The notes under the pieces were generated by a model, which was given only the letters and a program-made list of their open reading frames with translations, searched no databases and was not told where the DNA came from. A DNA stretch of 64,000 bases from Bilifractor sp002394235 (GTDB lineage: Bacteria > Bacillota > Clostridia > Lachnospirales > Lachnospiraceae), in the NCBI RefSeq assembly GCF_052118845.1, contig NZ_JBQKGJ010000018.1, positions 8,794-72,793 on the forward strand, written 5' to 3'. Positions 34,694 through 43,737 of this stretch are shown here, piece after piece. The position numbers and the translations under genes are program-made. Each line of letters begins with the position of its first letter. The stretch's first letter is position 1.

Positions 34694-36173
34694 GTACATA
34701 CCACCCGACCGGATTCTCCGGATGCAGATTAATATTAATCTGCTTCGTCTCCTGATATTCATCCAGTCCCTGTACACTCAGCTCACGTCCTATGCCGCTC
34801 TTCTTGTAGCCGCCCCATGGTGCCTGGCAGAAGGTAGGCTGATCGCAGTTAATCCACGTGATTCCCGCACGGAGTTCTCTGGTGACGCGAAGTGCTCTCG
34901 CGCCGTCCCGGGTGATCACTGCTCCGGCAAGTCCGTATTCCGTATCGTTCGCAAGCGCCACAGCTTCCTCCTCTGTGTGGAATGTAAGCACGCTCAGAAC
35001 CGGTCCGAAAATTTCTTCCTTTACGATGCGCATATCCGGCCTGCAGTGATCAAAGACAGTCGGTTCGATGTAATAGCCCTTGTCGCATCCGTTCTCTGTA
35101 TAACGTTTTCCTCCGCATACGAGCTCGGCACCCTCCTCAATTCCGGTCCTGATGTAGGACAGGATCTTGTTCATCTGGTCCTCGGAAACCACAGGTCCAA
35201 GATCCGGATTCTCCATTCCGGGGCCGATGGTAACTTTGGATGCCTTCTCAGCCAGACGTTTGATGAAGGCATCATGGATTCCATCCTGAATGATCAGTCT
35301 GGAAGTGGCCGAGCACACCTGGCCGCCGTTGAAAAAGATTCCGATCATGACCCATTCCACTGCGGCTTCAAGATCACAGTCATCGAAGATGACCACCGGA
35401 GATTTTCCGCCAAGCTCCAGACCTACCTTTTTCAGGTTGCCGGCTGCCGCCCGCGCGATTCCCTGACCGACCTTTGTGCTTCCGGTAAAGGTGATCATAT
35501 CGACATCCTCACTCTCCGCGAACACATTTCCAACATTTGATCCGCTGCCCAGCACAAGATTTGCCGTTCCGGCGGGAAGCCCTGCCTCTTCAAAGAGATG
35601 AAACAGCTTTGCAGTGGACAGGGGTGCCTTGGAACTCGGCTTGAATACCAGGGAGTTTCCGGCTGCCAGACAGGGCGCCAGCTTCCAGCAGGACATCAGC
35701 AGCGGGTAGTTCCATGGCGTAATCTGCGCGCAGACACCCACCGGCTCCTTTACGGTCATATTCAGCATTTCGCCGAATCCGTTATTGGTCGCATAGGCAC
35801 CGCCCTCCGGCTTATCAATCAGGCCGGCATAATAACGGAAGCATTCGGCGGCGTCTGAGACGTCACCCTCCGCCTCGCGGAGCGGTTTCCCATTGTCCAG
35901 GGTATCTGTCACGGCCAGATCATGGGCATTCTCATCGATCAGCTCCGCAATCCGATACAGGATTCCCGCTCTTGCCACACCCGGCATATCCCTCCAGGTG
36001 CGGTCTGTATAAAAGGATTTCTTCGCGGCGGCGATGGCTTCCTCCGCATCCTGCGGCACGCTGTCTGTCACAACACCGATCACACTGCCATCTGCGGGTC
36101 CGATCACTTCCTCTGTTTTCCCGGATACGGATTCCTTCCAGACACCATTGATATAATTCTTTACGACTTCCAT
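34689..36173 (-). CDS. Aldehyde dehydrogenase, betaine/aminobutyraldehyde type
   Basis: A 494-aa NAD(P)+-dependent aldehyde dehydrogenase. Visible are the Rossmann region FTGSTKVGQGIA (about 237), the catalytic Glu in LELGGKSP (about 258), the catalytic Cys in GGQVCSATSR (about 292) and EEIFGPVLSV (about 390). The closing ININLHPENPVGWY fits betaine- and aminoaldehyde dehydrogenases. Since the putrescine aminotransferase gene lies next upstream, oxidation of 4-aminobutanal to GABA is a fair guess. Start MEVVKNYINGVW has GGAGG at 6 nt. Its 3' end abuts a truncated A element. Confidence 0.9.
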   Translation of the reverse strand: MEVVKNYINGVWKESVSGKTEEVIGPADGSVIGVVTDSVPQDAEEAIAAAKKSFYTDRTWRDMPGVARAGILYRIAELIDENAHDLAVTDTLDNGKPLREAEGDVSDAAECFRYYAGLIDKPEGGAYATNNGFGEMLNMTVKEPVGVCAQITPWNYPLLMSCWKLAPCLAAGNSLVFKPSSKAPLSTAKLFHLFEEAGLPAGTANLVLGSGSNVGNVFAESEDVDMITFTGSTKVGQGIARAAAGNLKKVGLELGGKSPVVIFDDCDLEAAVEWVMIGIFFNGGQVCSATSRLIIQDGIHDAFIKRLAEKASKVTIGPGMENPDLGPVVSEDQMNKILSYIRTGIEEGAELVCGGKRYTENGCDKGYYIEPTVFDHCRPDMRIVKEEIFGPVLSVLTFHTEEEAVALANDTEYGLAGAVITRDGARALRVTRELRAGITWINCDQPTFCQAPWGGYKKSGIGRELSVQGLDEYQETKQININLHPENPVGWYVH

Positions 36174-36190
36174 CCGTTTCCTCCTTGTAT

Positions 36191-36248
36191 ATAGGTTTTG
36201 CGAGAGTACACAGCACGGATCCATCCGGAGCTTATGCCGCATGTGGTG
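36191..36248. mobile_element. Family A remnant upstream of the aldehyde dehydrogenase
   Basis: TTGCGAGAGTACACAGCACG, GAGCTTATGCCGCATGTGG is a degraded right half of family A with part of its right arm. Confidence 0.6.
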
Positions 36249-36288
36249 CTATTCTTACATAGCGCTTACCCTGCTGCTCATGCAGACA

Positions 36289-36384
36289 ACGAGATAAAAC
36301 ACGCTGCGCGAGTTTTATCTCGCTATCGCGACGCTCGCCGCACACGAATACTTCGCATTCGGCTGCGGCTCACTGTTCGTGTAA
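36289..36384. mobile_element. Family B element, copy B2
   Basis: Nearly identical to B1, from ACGAGATAAAAC to CTGTTCGTGTAA. It sits between the aldehyde dehydrogenase and the patA terminator. Confidence 0.85.
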
Positions 36385-36388
36385 TATT

Positions 36389-36432
36389 ATTATCGTCTGA
36401 ACTTACCTTATTTCGTAAGCTCAGACGATAAT
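36389..36432 (-). terminator. patA terminator
   Basis: Perfect 12-bp arms ATTATCGTCTGA/TCAGACGATAAT with an inner TTACCTTATTTCGTAA palindrome, 14 bp past the patA stop. Confidence 0.85.
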
Positions 36433-36445
36433 TATGATCCTGAAC

Positions 36446-37810
36446 TTACTTTGCCGCTCTTACGTCCGCGAGCGACTCATCCAGTCTCGTGATAACATCC
36501 TTGATATCCTGCTCGGAGATAACTGCTGTCGGCTCGAAACGAATAGTCTTCGCGTTCACCAGTGTTCCCGCTGTCATGACCCTCCGGGCGAACAGGCCCT
36601 TAGCGGTCGCGTAGCCGACCTCGCAGTTCACGAACTCTACGGCGAGCATCAATCCTTCTCCGCGGACCTCCTGAATGATATCCGGATACTTCTCAGCCAT
36701 GGACTGAAGTCCTGCCTTCAGAACCTTTCCTTTTTCTCTGCATACGCCCGGGATATCGTTCTTCAGCATATAGCGGATCGTTGCAAGTGCCGCCGCGCAG
36801 CATACCGGGTTTCCTCCGAAGGTCGGAGAGCCAAGCAGCCACGGGTTGTCGATCAGCTGCTGTCCCCACATCTTCGGCTTGAAAATGATTCCGGTGATCG
36901 GCATGATGCCGCCGCCGAAGGCTTTACCGAAGGTCATGATATCCGGAGTAACTCCCTCTGCCTCACACCTCCACATCGTGCCGGTACGGCCCATGCCGGT
37001 CTGGATCTCATCGAAGATCAGCGCAACGCCGGTCTCGTCACAGATGTCACGAAGCTGCTGCAGATATCCCTTCGGAGGAACGATGACTCCCGCCTCACCC
37101 TGAATCGGCTCCGCGATAACTGCCGCAACACTCTCACCGACTGCCTGAAGGTTCTTGATTGCCTTTCTTACATCCTCTGCGTTTCCGTACTCAACATGCT
37201 GTACCTGCTGTACCATCGGTGTGTACGGTACACGGTAGGTATCCTTGCCTCCTACAGAGATCGCACCCATGGATTTGCCGTGGAATGCGCCTACCATGGA
37301 GATGTACCATCTGCCGCCGGTAGCGATACGTGCCAGTTTCAGAGCCATCTCAACGGCCTCGGCTCCGCCGTTTGTGAAGAAGCACTGCTGCAGATCACCT
37401 GGTGTGATGTCCGCGAGTGCCTTTGCCAGATATCCTCTCAGCGGATCCAGCAACTCCTGTGAGTGAAGTGCCTGATGATCGAGCTGTTTCTTCACAACGT
37501 CCAGGATTTCCGGATTTCTGTGTCCGCAGGTGTAGATTCCGAAGCCGCCCAGACAGTCGATGAATTTCTCACCGTTCAGCCCGTATACGTACGCGCCGCC
37601 GTCCTCCCACTCGAGAACCGCTCCGCCTTCCGAATCGGAGGATACGGACTTTCTGTATTTCAGCCAGCCCGGGCTGACATAGTTGTTGAAGTAATCCAGC
37701 GTCTCAGCGACCATTCTCTTCTTCTCGTCTTTCGGAATGTCCTTGCTGTCCGTCTCGATAAGACCTATAATACGATCCAGATCCTTGATTGTCTTTGCTG
37801 TGTCTGCCAT
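36446..37810 (-). CDS. patA: Putrescine aminotransferase (class III)
   Basis: A 454-aa PLP enzyme closely resembling YgjG/PatA, which moves the amino group of putrescine to 2-oxoglutarate, yielding 4-aminobutanal and glutamate. Seen are FTNGGAEAVEMALKLAR near residue 147, AFHGKSMGA near 175, the PLP Asp in FDEIQTGMGRTG near 270 and the Schiff-base Lys in TFGKAFGGG near 300. ATG follows AGGAGGAAAAAACT. The aldehyde dehydrogenase downstream would take the product onward, though a terminator and elements lie between them. An early terminator lies in its upstream region. Confidence 0.93.
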   Translation of the reverse strand: MADTAKTIKDLDRIIGLIETDSKDIPKDEKKRMVAETLDYFNNYVSPGWLKYRKSVSSDSEGGAVLEWEDGGAYVYGLNGEKFIDCLGGFGIYTCGHRNPEILDVVKKQLDHQALHSQELLDPLRGYLAKALADITPGDLQQCFFTNGGAEAVEMALKLARIATGGRWYISMVGAFHGKSMGAISVGGKDTYRVPYTPMVQQVQHVEYGNAEDVRKAIKNLQAVGESVAAVIAEPIQGEAGVIVPPKGYLQQLRDICDETGVALIFDEIQTGMGRTGTMWRCEAEGVTPDIMTFGKAFGGGIMPITGIIFKPKMWGQQLIDNPWLLGSPTFGGNPVCCAAALATIRYMLKNDIPGVCREKGKVLKAGLQSMAEKYPDIIQEVRGEGLMLAVEFVNCEVGYATAKGLFARRVMTAGTLVNAKTIRFEPTAVISEQDIKDVITRLDESLADVRAAK

Positions 37811-37869
37811 AGTTTTTTCCTCCTGTTTATAACTGTTGATAACTGTTGAAAACTCTGTAAACTGACAGT

Positions 37870-37944
37870 CCTATAACTGCAGGTCCTGTAACCGCAGATT
37901 CTGAAACAGCAGGTTCTGTTTCCGCAGATCCTTTCCCTGCGGAT
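37870..37944. repeat. 15-bp tandem repeat upstream of patA
   Basis: Five contiguous 15-bp units of the type CCTGTAACCGCAGAT. They lie between the early terminator and the patA ribosome binding site. Confidence 0.9.
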
Positions 37945-37998
37945 CCGGGCAGCTGTACATTCAGGCAGCAGCTGCTTCGGTTTCCTGCAGATACTGAT

Positions 37999-38074
37999 AA
38001 AAAAAGCGCATCCGTCATGACGAGTGACAGATACGCCTTTGTATCGGTGCTGTTATATTTAACTGCTGATTATA
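37999..38074 (-). promoter_or_regulatory. patA upstream promoter -10 and early terminator
   Basis: On the minus strand a TATAAT (38069-38074; -35 poor) is followed within about 30 nt by an 11-pair stem GCGTATCTGTC/GACGGATGCGC and TTTTTTT (37999-38036). Transcription would end after about 60 nt, 190 bp before patA, unless the terminator is bypassed. This could be an attenuator or a short RNA. Confidence 0.5.
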
Positions 38075-38241
38075 TTCTAGCAAAGTCCGAAACCCGTTGC
38101 CATTCCCGGATTCTGCGATTTTTATACTTGATTTCCGGTATTTGCAGGTACTTTCTTCCAGGATACCATAATCCTGTACGATCCCGTGATATCGCAGCTT
38201 CCCCTGGTAAATAAACCGACTTAAAATGAGGTGACAGAATA

Positions 38242-39042
38242 ATGGATACCAATCATCTGCTGATCTTCAGTGATCTCCTGTACTCTTTGTATACTTCCAA
38301 CGATGCAGAGGGAATCAACCACGATCTCCTTTCCTATCTCCGGATGCTGATTCCGAGTCCCTACGCCAGTCTTCTGACTGCGGACCCTGATGCGCCCCGC
38401 TTCACCTTCAATGGTGTGTACTGCGATCCGGCAGATTTTACCGCCGCGGAGCAGAAATACATCGATAACTACGAGGACGACGAAATCCAGTGGATGCTCC
38501 ACTCCAAGGTCTCCACGGTGCTTCGGGAAAGCGATCTTCTAAAGAACGAAAGCCGCCTTCATTCCGCGATTTATGAAAAGTGTTACCGCCCATATCATAT
38601 CTATGACACCCTTCAGATGTCGATCGTGTATGAACGGAAGTTTCTGGGCGTGATCACACTGTTCCGCACCCGGGAGGATCCGCCCTTCTCAGAAGACGAC
38701 ATGACGCTGCTGAAGTCTCTCGACAAGCATCTGAACTTCATCTACGGCCGTCTGCTTCTGAAAGCTCCGGACACATTTCCCGCAAATTCCGCATCCGCAG
38801 TCCTCACCACAGAACGGGCAGACGCCCTGATCGAAAAAGCCGCTCTGACCCGGAGGGAGGCTGAGATCGTCCGGCTTGTCATGAAGGCGCTTCCAAATGC
38901 ACAGATCCGCGAACAGCTCCATATCACGGACAACACCCTGCAGAAACACATGCAGAACATCTACCGGAAGCTTCATATCTCTTCACGGCTGGAGCTTTTC
39001 CGGATCATGTCCGGAACGGACGGCGCAGGGACCGGTCTCTGA
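38242..39042 (+). CDS. LuxR-family transcription regulator
   Basis: A 266-aa regulator whose C-terminal 60 residues are a LuxR/GerE helix-turn-helix (LTRREAEIVRLVMKALPNAQ... then KHMQNIYRKLHISSRLEL). The first 190 residues look like a GAF-type sensor rather than a receiver, as no phospho-acceptor Asp pattern is evident. ATG follows GAGGTGA at 7 nt. It is divergent from patA and convergent with the amidohydrolase, so either could be its target. Confidence 0.85.
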   Translation: MDTNHLLIFSDLLYSLYTSNDAEGINHDLLSYLRMLIPSPYASLLTADPDAPRFTFNGVYCDPADFTAAEQKYIDNYEDDEIQWMLHSKVSTVLRESDLLKNESRLHSAIYEKCYRPYHIYDTLQMSIVYERKFLGVITLFRTREDPPFSEDDMTLLKSLDKHLNFIYGRLLLKAPDTFPANSASAVLTTERADALIEKAALTRREAEIVRLVMKALPNAQIREQLHITDNTLQKHMQNIYRKLHISSRLELFRIMSGTDGAGTGL

Positions 39043-39062
39043 CCGTCCCTGATTTTCCTTTC

Positions 39063-40709
39063 TTAATCATTCACCTGTTTACAAATCTTCAGCGCATCAT
39101 TCGTGATTTTGCCGCAGCACATCGTGAAGACGACACGATTGTCCATGATCTCCTCCTCCGGCATGGTGAACAGATTCTCCTTCAGCACAATGATGTCCGC
39201 ATATTTTCCCTCCTCGAGGCTTCCGATCCTGTCCTCCATGTGGTATGCGCGCGCGGCGTTGAAGGTATACCCGGACAGAACCTGCAGCATCGTCAGTTTT
39301 TCCTCCGGATTGAATCCGGTCGGATGATGCTGATAATCCTTTCGCGTGACTGCGGTATATATCGTCTGGAACGGATCAATGCCGACCACAGGAAAATCGG
39401 TTCCGATCGCCAGCGTTCCCGTCGCCTCGGCCATGGAGCGAAGCGGCCATTCATAGCGGATTCTCTCTTTTCCGATATGAAGGATCTTGCCGTTCTCATC
39501 CAGAACCAGATGTGCCGGCTGCATGGACGGAATCACGTGAAGCTTCCGGAAGCGCGGGATATCCGAGGGATCGATATTCTCGATATGCTCAATTGTATTG
39601 TGATAATCCCTGTCCCCGTTGGCGCGGATCGAATCCTCGAAGAGATTCAGCGCCATCCGGACGGAGCCATCCGCAATGCAGTGCAGCCTGACGGAAAATC
39701 CTTCCCTGTTTGCGGCAATGACAGACTGTCTGACGTCGTCATACTCCCGCAGAGGCACCCCGATTCCGCAGGTATCCGGCCGGTCCGTATAGGGCTTCAG
39801 AAGAAGACCGGTGTAGGTCTCTGTAACCCCGTCAAGGAATCCCTTCACACCCGGGATGTCAAACCACTTCCCGGCAAACTGCTTCTTCCATTTCTCTGCC
39901 GCGGAAAAATCCGTATAACCGAACAGACGCGGGAACAGGTACAGATGAGCGCTCATCCTGTCCTCTTCTGCCATCGAATGAATCATCTCACAGAGATGAT
40001 TGTTCTCCTCATTGTAATCGGGTGCGAACATCTCGCTGAGCGCGGTGATGCCGTATCCGGCCAGAACCCTCTCGAAATCCTCAATAATCTTCCGATACTC
40101 ATCATCCGGAAAGGTGCGGAACACCTTATCCGCAGGCTCATACGCGGCCGGCTCGATCAGCATTCCACTCAGCTCTCCATCCGGAAGAAGACCGACAGAA
40201 CCGCTCTCAGGCTTCATGTCCTGCGTAATCCCGCACAGTTGAAGTGCCGCACTGTTCAGCCAGTAGCTGTGCGCGTCCGCGCATTTCAGCAGAACAGGAC
40301 GGTCCGGAACCACCGCGTCGAGACTTTTTTTCGTCGGAAGCGTCGTCGTCCTCCACTTCGGAAGAAACCATCCGCTTCCCCGAATCACCTTTTCCTCCGG
40401 GTGCTTTGCCGCGTATTCTCCGACGATCCGCGCACAGTCGTCCTCGGAGACCGAATCCGCGATCTCACTGCACACATGCTCGCTGTTCTCCATGGCTCCG
40501 GTAAAAAAATGCGTGTGCGCATCGATAAATCCCGGCATCACCAGCCGGTCGCCGAAATCCAGAACTTTTATCCCATCCGGAAGCACCTCTACGTTCACAT
40601 CATACGGAAGAATTTTCCGGATCACTCCATCCTCCACAAGAATCGACTCCGGGGAAGGCAGAGCGTCATGTCCGTTGTATACCGCCGTACTTCTGATCAA
40701 ATATTTCAT
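39063..40709 (-). CDS. YtcJ-like metal-dependent amidohydrolase
   Basis: A 548-aa member of the Amidohydro_3 group. Visible are the metal motif PGFIDAHTHF near residue 64, LKCADAHSYWLN near 140, RLHCIADG near 330, TDFPVVGIDPF near 430 and the C-terminal GSLEEGKYADIIVL strand. The substrate is not predictable in this group (amides, formamides, cyclic imides). Start MKYLIRSTAVYNG has AAAGGA 9 nt upstream; the longer frame begins inside a repeat. Confidence 0.88.
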   Translation of the reverse strand: MKYLIRSTAVYNGHDALPSPESILVEDGVIRKILPYDVNVEVLPDGIKVLDFGDRLVMPGFIDAHTHFFTGAMENSEHVCSEIADSVSEDDCARIVGEYAAKHPEEKVIRGSGWFLPKWRTTTLPTKKSLDAVVPDRPVLLKCADAHSYWLNSAALQLCGITQDMKPESGSVGLLPDGELSGMLIEPAAYEPADKVFRTFPDDEYRKIIEDFERVLAGYGITALSEMFAPDYNEENNHLCEMIHSMAEEDRMSAHLYLFPRLFGYTDFSAAEKWKKQFAGKWFDIPGVKGFLDGVTETYTGLLLKPYTDRPDTCGIGVPLREYDDVRQSVIAANREGFSVRLHCIADGSVRMALNLFEDSIRANGDRDYHNTIEHIENIDPSDIPRFRKLHVIPSMQPAHLVLDENGKILHIGKERIRYEWPLRSMAEATGTLAIGTDFPVVGIDPFQTIYTAVTRKDYQHHPTGFNPEEKLTMLQVLSGYTFNAARAYHMEDRIGSLEEGKYADIIVLKENLFTMPEEEIMDNRVVFTMCCGKITNDALKICKQVND

Positions 40710-40720
40710 AAAATAAAGTC

Positions 40721-40831
40721 CTTTCGTTTGCTGCAGGCAGAAACTCACTGCCTGTCATTTACTGCAGGCGAAATCCACTGCACTGCCTTTCGTTTGCTGC
40801 AGGCGAAAACCCACTGCCTTCAGGCAGTGGG
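40721..40831 (-). repeat. 66-bp repeat with terminator between two genes
   Basis: CTTTCGTTTGCTGCAGGC occurs at 40721 and 40787, with a third shorter ACTGCAGGCGAAA piece between. At 40810-40831 CCCACTGCC/GGCAGTGGG with TTTTCG forms the minus-strand terminator of the next gene. Confidence 0.85.
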
Positions 40832-40849
40832 CAGTTGACGATCATCGTC

Positions 40850-41464
40850 TCACAAACTGAATTTCCGTCTGACCGCGTCCGTAAGATATTCCGCAGTGCC
40901 CTGCACGCCGAACAGACTGCTGTTGATCATGATGTCCTTATACCTCTTATCGTCCGGCAAATAGCCCGCGTAATGCATCTGATATTCATCTCTCGCGTCA
41001 TCTACTGCCTTGATCATGCGGCGTGCCTCCTGCTCCTCCAGTTTCAGATCATAGATGCAGTGATGCAGTCTGTCCGAATAGGAAGCGTAGATATAGATAT
41101 GCATCGTGTTCGGCATCTCAGCCAGAATAAAATCCGAGCACCGGCCGACGATAATGCAGGATTCCCTCTGCGCCAGAAACTTAATGATGTTCTGCTGTGT
41201 ATGAAAAATCTTGTCCTGCACATCACTTGTGCCTCCGCCCAGCGGAAACTGCATCCGGGAGAACGGATTCTCGACGCCCTTCCTCGCCGATTCCTCCGAT
41301 TCCTCAATCACCGAGGCCGGAAGATCCAGCTCCTGCGCGGCCTTCTCAATCAGATCTCTGTCGTAATACTCGACTCCCAGATCCTCTGCCATACGCTTTG
41401 CGATCGGTCTTCCCATGCTGCCAAACTGTCGGTTCACGGTTACCACAAATTTACTCTTGCTCAT
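40850..41464 (-). CDS. Cytidylate-kinase-like family protein
   Basis: A 204-aa P-loop protein of the PF13189 group common in Clostridia. It begins MSKSKFVVTVNRQFGSMGRP, a changed P-loop, followed by YYDRDLIEKAAQ and CIIVGRCSDFIL near 110. It differs from true Cmk and its substrate is unknown. Three in-frame upstream starts exist; I choose the ATG with AGAGGA 6 nt away, since the next ATG sits directly on that site and the longest frame is made of repeats. Confidence 0.85.
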   Translation of the reverse strand: MSKSKFVVTVNRQFGSMGRPIAKRMAEDLGVEYYDRDLIEKAAQELDLPASVIEESEESARKGVENPFSRMQFPLGGGTSDVQDKIFHTQQNIIKFLAQRESCIIVGRCSDFILAEMPNTMHIYIYASYSDRLHHCIYDLKLEEQEARRMIKAVDDARDEYQMHYAGYLPDDKRYKDIMINSSLFGVQGTAEYLTDAVRRKFSL

Positions 41465-41501
41465 AATCATTCCTCTTTCTAAATAAACAACCGGACGGTA
41501 T

Positions 41502-41615
41502 GAAGCGCCACGTACTGTATGGAGCACCACAGGCTGAGTGAAGCACCACGCGCTATACGGAGCACCACAGGCTGAATGAAACACCACGCGCTATACGGAG
41601 CACCACAGGCTGTAC
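41502..41615. repeat. 38-bp tandem repeat, three copies
   Basis: GAAGCRCCACG-type units start at 41502, 41540 and 41578, exactly 38 bp apart, each holding GGAGCACCACAGGCTG. They lie upstream of the cytidylate-kinase-like gene. Confidence 0.93.
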
Positions 41616-41691
41616 ATGTCCGGCCACAGATTTCCTCCCACAACAATTGCCCGATCACTGCCTGTCCGGATATTTACGCATCTCATATCAT

Positions 41692-41760
41692 ATCCGATAA
41701 CCTTCTGCGCTACATGACAAATCCGATAACCTGCTACGCTACATGACAAATCCGCAGACC
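41692..41760 (-). repeat. 29-bp tandem copies of the nhaC 3' end
   Basis: ATCCGATAACCTKCTRCGCT begins at 41692 and 41721, and the gene copy starts at 41750. Each copy carries CTACATGACAA, i.e. the codons for FVM and the TAG stop. Confidence 0.9.
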
Positions 41761-43091
41761 AGATACGCAACAACCGAGGCACCGGCAGCTATCAGCACAT
41801 AAGGCAGCTGCGATAGTGCGTGCTCCATGTTGTCGATGCCGGCGCTCTGCGAGGACAGAAGCGTCGCGTCTGTATAGAAGCACGCATGGCTTCCGAAAGC
41901 ACCTCCGGAAATAACCGCGGCCATGATCAGAATCGTGTTCGCGCCAACCGCTGCTCCAAGCGGAAAAACAATCGGAGTTACGATAGCGCTCATGCCCCAG
42001 AGAGATCCGGTTGTGAATGCCAGAACTGCTACCAGAACGAAGGTAACCGCCGGGAACACAGATCTCGTAAGAACCGGCTCTGCAATCTGAATGATGAAAT
42101 CCGTCATCTTCATGTCGGCCAGCACCTTTTCCAGAGAAAACGCCATGATCAGAAGGATCAGGATCGGAAGCATGTCGGCAAATCCCTTGCAGATCGTCGT
42201 ATAGAAATCCTCCATGCGAATGACCTTTCTCGGAATATACATCACAAAGCAGACCAGGATGCCCACTACGACCGCCAGAAGCAGATTTCCCGTCGCGATC
42301 GCAAGAGCGACAAGCACACCCATTGGAATGATGAAATCCCAGATATTACCTTCCTCTGTGTATCCCTCTTCGTCATGGTTGTATTTACGGCTCTTTTCGC
42401 TGTATACCATACCGGTTTCGGCGACACGCTGGTACGCCTTCTTCATCGTACCCATCTTTGGCATGACACCAAGACAGAACAGGAACACAATCAGAAGGGT
42501 GAAAATCGGATAGAACAAATACGGAATGGCGTGCGTATAAGCCTGAAGACCGGTCGCATAGCCGAGCTTCTGCACGCTGTCCTGATCAGCGAAGATGCCC
42601 GCGTAGAAGACTGCCCATGTGGAGAACGGAAGCATCACGCATACCGGAGCGCCCGTCGCATCCAGCATGTAAGCCAGTGCCTCTCTCGGGATCTTTCTCT
42701 TATCATAGACACCTTTCATGCACACACCGATGGTCAGCACATTCAGATAATCATCTACAAAGATGAGAATGCCGAGAATGAAGGAAGTAAATAACGTCTT
42801 GCGTTCCGTGTTGCAAAATCTGGAAACAAGCCGTGAAAATCCATAGCTTCCCTTCGATGCCGTCAGCAGCGCAATCAGGCTGCCGAACAGGCCGCAGACG
42901 ATGATGATCCAGACATTTTCAGCGAGTGTGTCCTGGATGAGCTGACACCACTTTGTCAGGAAACTCCCTTTATAATAAACCAGACACGCAAGCAGTGATC
43001 CTGCAATCAGAACCTCTGCGCACCTTTTTGTCAAGACCGCAATAACGATAATAGCCAGGATAATAAATACTGAAAGTAAACCGGTTGACAT
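41739..43091 (-). CDS. NhaC-family Na+/H+ antiporter or amino-acid exchanger
   Basis: A 450-aa polytopic membrane protein with about eleven hydrophobic segments. NhaC-like motifs include FVDDYLNVLTIG near residue 112, DATGAPVCVMLPFSTW near 143, and TGSLWGMSAIV and GGAFGSHACFYTDATLLSS near 365 and 400. Family members exchange Na+ for H+, or in some cases organic acids or amino acids. Start MSTGLLSVFI has GAGGTGA 6 nt upstream. It stands alone, with a duplicated 3' end and two terminators behind its 5' side. Confidence 0.88.
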   Translation of the reverse strand: MSTGLLSVFIILAIIVIAVLTKRCAEVLIAGSLLACLVYYKGSFLTKWCQLIQDTLAENVWIIIVCGLFGSLIALLTASKGSYGFSRLVSRFCNTERKTLFTSFILGILIFVDDYLNVLTIGVCMKGVYDKRKIPREALAYMLDATGAPVCVMLPFSTWAVFYAGIFADQDSVQKLGYATGLQAYTHAIPYLFYPIFTLLIVFLFCLGVMPKMGTMKKAYQRVAETGMVYSEKSRKYNHDEEGYTEEGNIWDFIIPMGVLVALAIATGNLLLAVVVGILVCFVMYIPRKVIRMEDFYTTICKGFADMLPILILLIMAFSLEKVLADMKMTDFIIQIAEPVLTRSVFPAVTFVLVAVLAFTTGSLWGMSAIVTPIVFPLGAAVGANTILIMAAVISGGAFGSHACFYTDATLLSSQSAGIDNMEHALSQLPYVLIAAGASVVAYLVCGFVM

Positions 43092-43230
43092 GTGCTTCAC
43101 CTCACTACTTATCCAAAAACCAATCAACAGTTACTCTGGAGAGACGTCTCTGAATACCCGATACACAACACGATATATAACACAATATACACAATCCAAA
43201 AACCGTGTACAATCTTCCTCGCGCTTCGTG

Positions 43231-43385
43231 TGCGACAGTCCTCTCCGCATTATCAAACAGCCTTGCAGATGTCACGCAACGAGTCCAATCGACAGCTCTC
43301 TCCGCGCTATCAAACAGCCTTGCAGATGTCACGCAATGAGTCCAATCGTTCAATCGACAGTCCTCTCTGCGTTATCGGAAAACCT
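43231..43385. repeat. 57-64-bp direct repeat upstream of nhaC
   Basis: TATCAAACAGCCTTGCAGATGTCACGCAA-type sequence (only part quoted: CAAACAGCCTTGCAGATG) occurs twice, with a third partial copy ACAGTCCTCTCTGCGTTATC. I see no nhaC promoter of good quality in 43092-43395. Confidence 0.85.
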
Positions 43386-43395
43386 GCGAAAACAG

Positions 43396-43497
43396 AAAAG
43401 GGCATGCAGAATAAATCCACATGCCCCTTTGCACTGTCTGTATTCAGAATATAGGATACAAAAAAAGAAGTATCCGGCTGTCTGCCGACGATACTTC
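43396..43497 (-). terminator. Two tandem terminators
   Basis: GAAGTATC/GATACTTC with TTTTTTT (43460-43497) comes first for leftward transcription, then GGGCATG/CATGCCC with TTTTCTGTTTTC (43396-43426). They would end transcripts from the hydroxyacid dehydrogenase gene before nhaC. Confidence 0.82.
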
Positions 43498-43587
43498 CTT
43501 GTATCACAGATGTCTCTGACTTTTCTTTATGGAGAATCATAACAACCTTTTTGCAGTATGACAATACCCGCGGTCCGGTATTTTTTT

Positions 43588-43682
43588 AACAGAAATCAGT
43601 TAGGTTATCGGCCTCTTCAAATTCCTTATACTGCCGCTCTGCCTTAGTTTTTTTCAACAGAAATCAGTTAGGTTATCGGCCC
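43588..43682. repeat. 26-bp direct repeat 68 bp apart
   Basis: AACAGAAATCAGTTAGGTTA plus TCGGCC occurs without change at 43588 and 43656, each preceded by a T-run. Confidence 0.9.
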
Positions 43683-43737
43683 GCGGTTTTTCTGAAGAGC
43701 AGAAATTCCATGACTTAACGTTATCCGTGGGCAGCGA

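Noticed and set aside
34347..34777. Cys/Arg-rich frames inside family A copies (e.g. CISCGLLRASHSRNP)
   Set aside because: The same peptide recurs wherever the element occurs and lacks start signals; it reflects DNA repetition, not genes.
37827..38018. 63-codon minus-strand frame before patA, possible leader peptide
   Set aside because: It is largely a translation of the 15-bp repeat and has no ribosome binding site.
38075..38103. Sigma-54 promoter upstream of patA (TGGC...TTGC)
   Set aside because: The spacing between the two boxes is too long for sigma-54.
41502..41615. Regular short repeats considered as a CRISPR array
   Set aside because: Units are contiguous with no unique spacers, and no cas gene is present.
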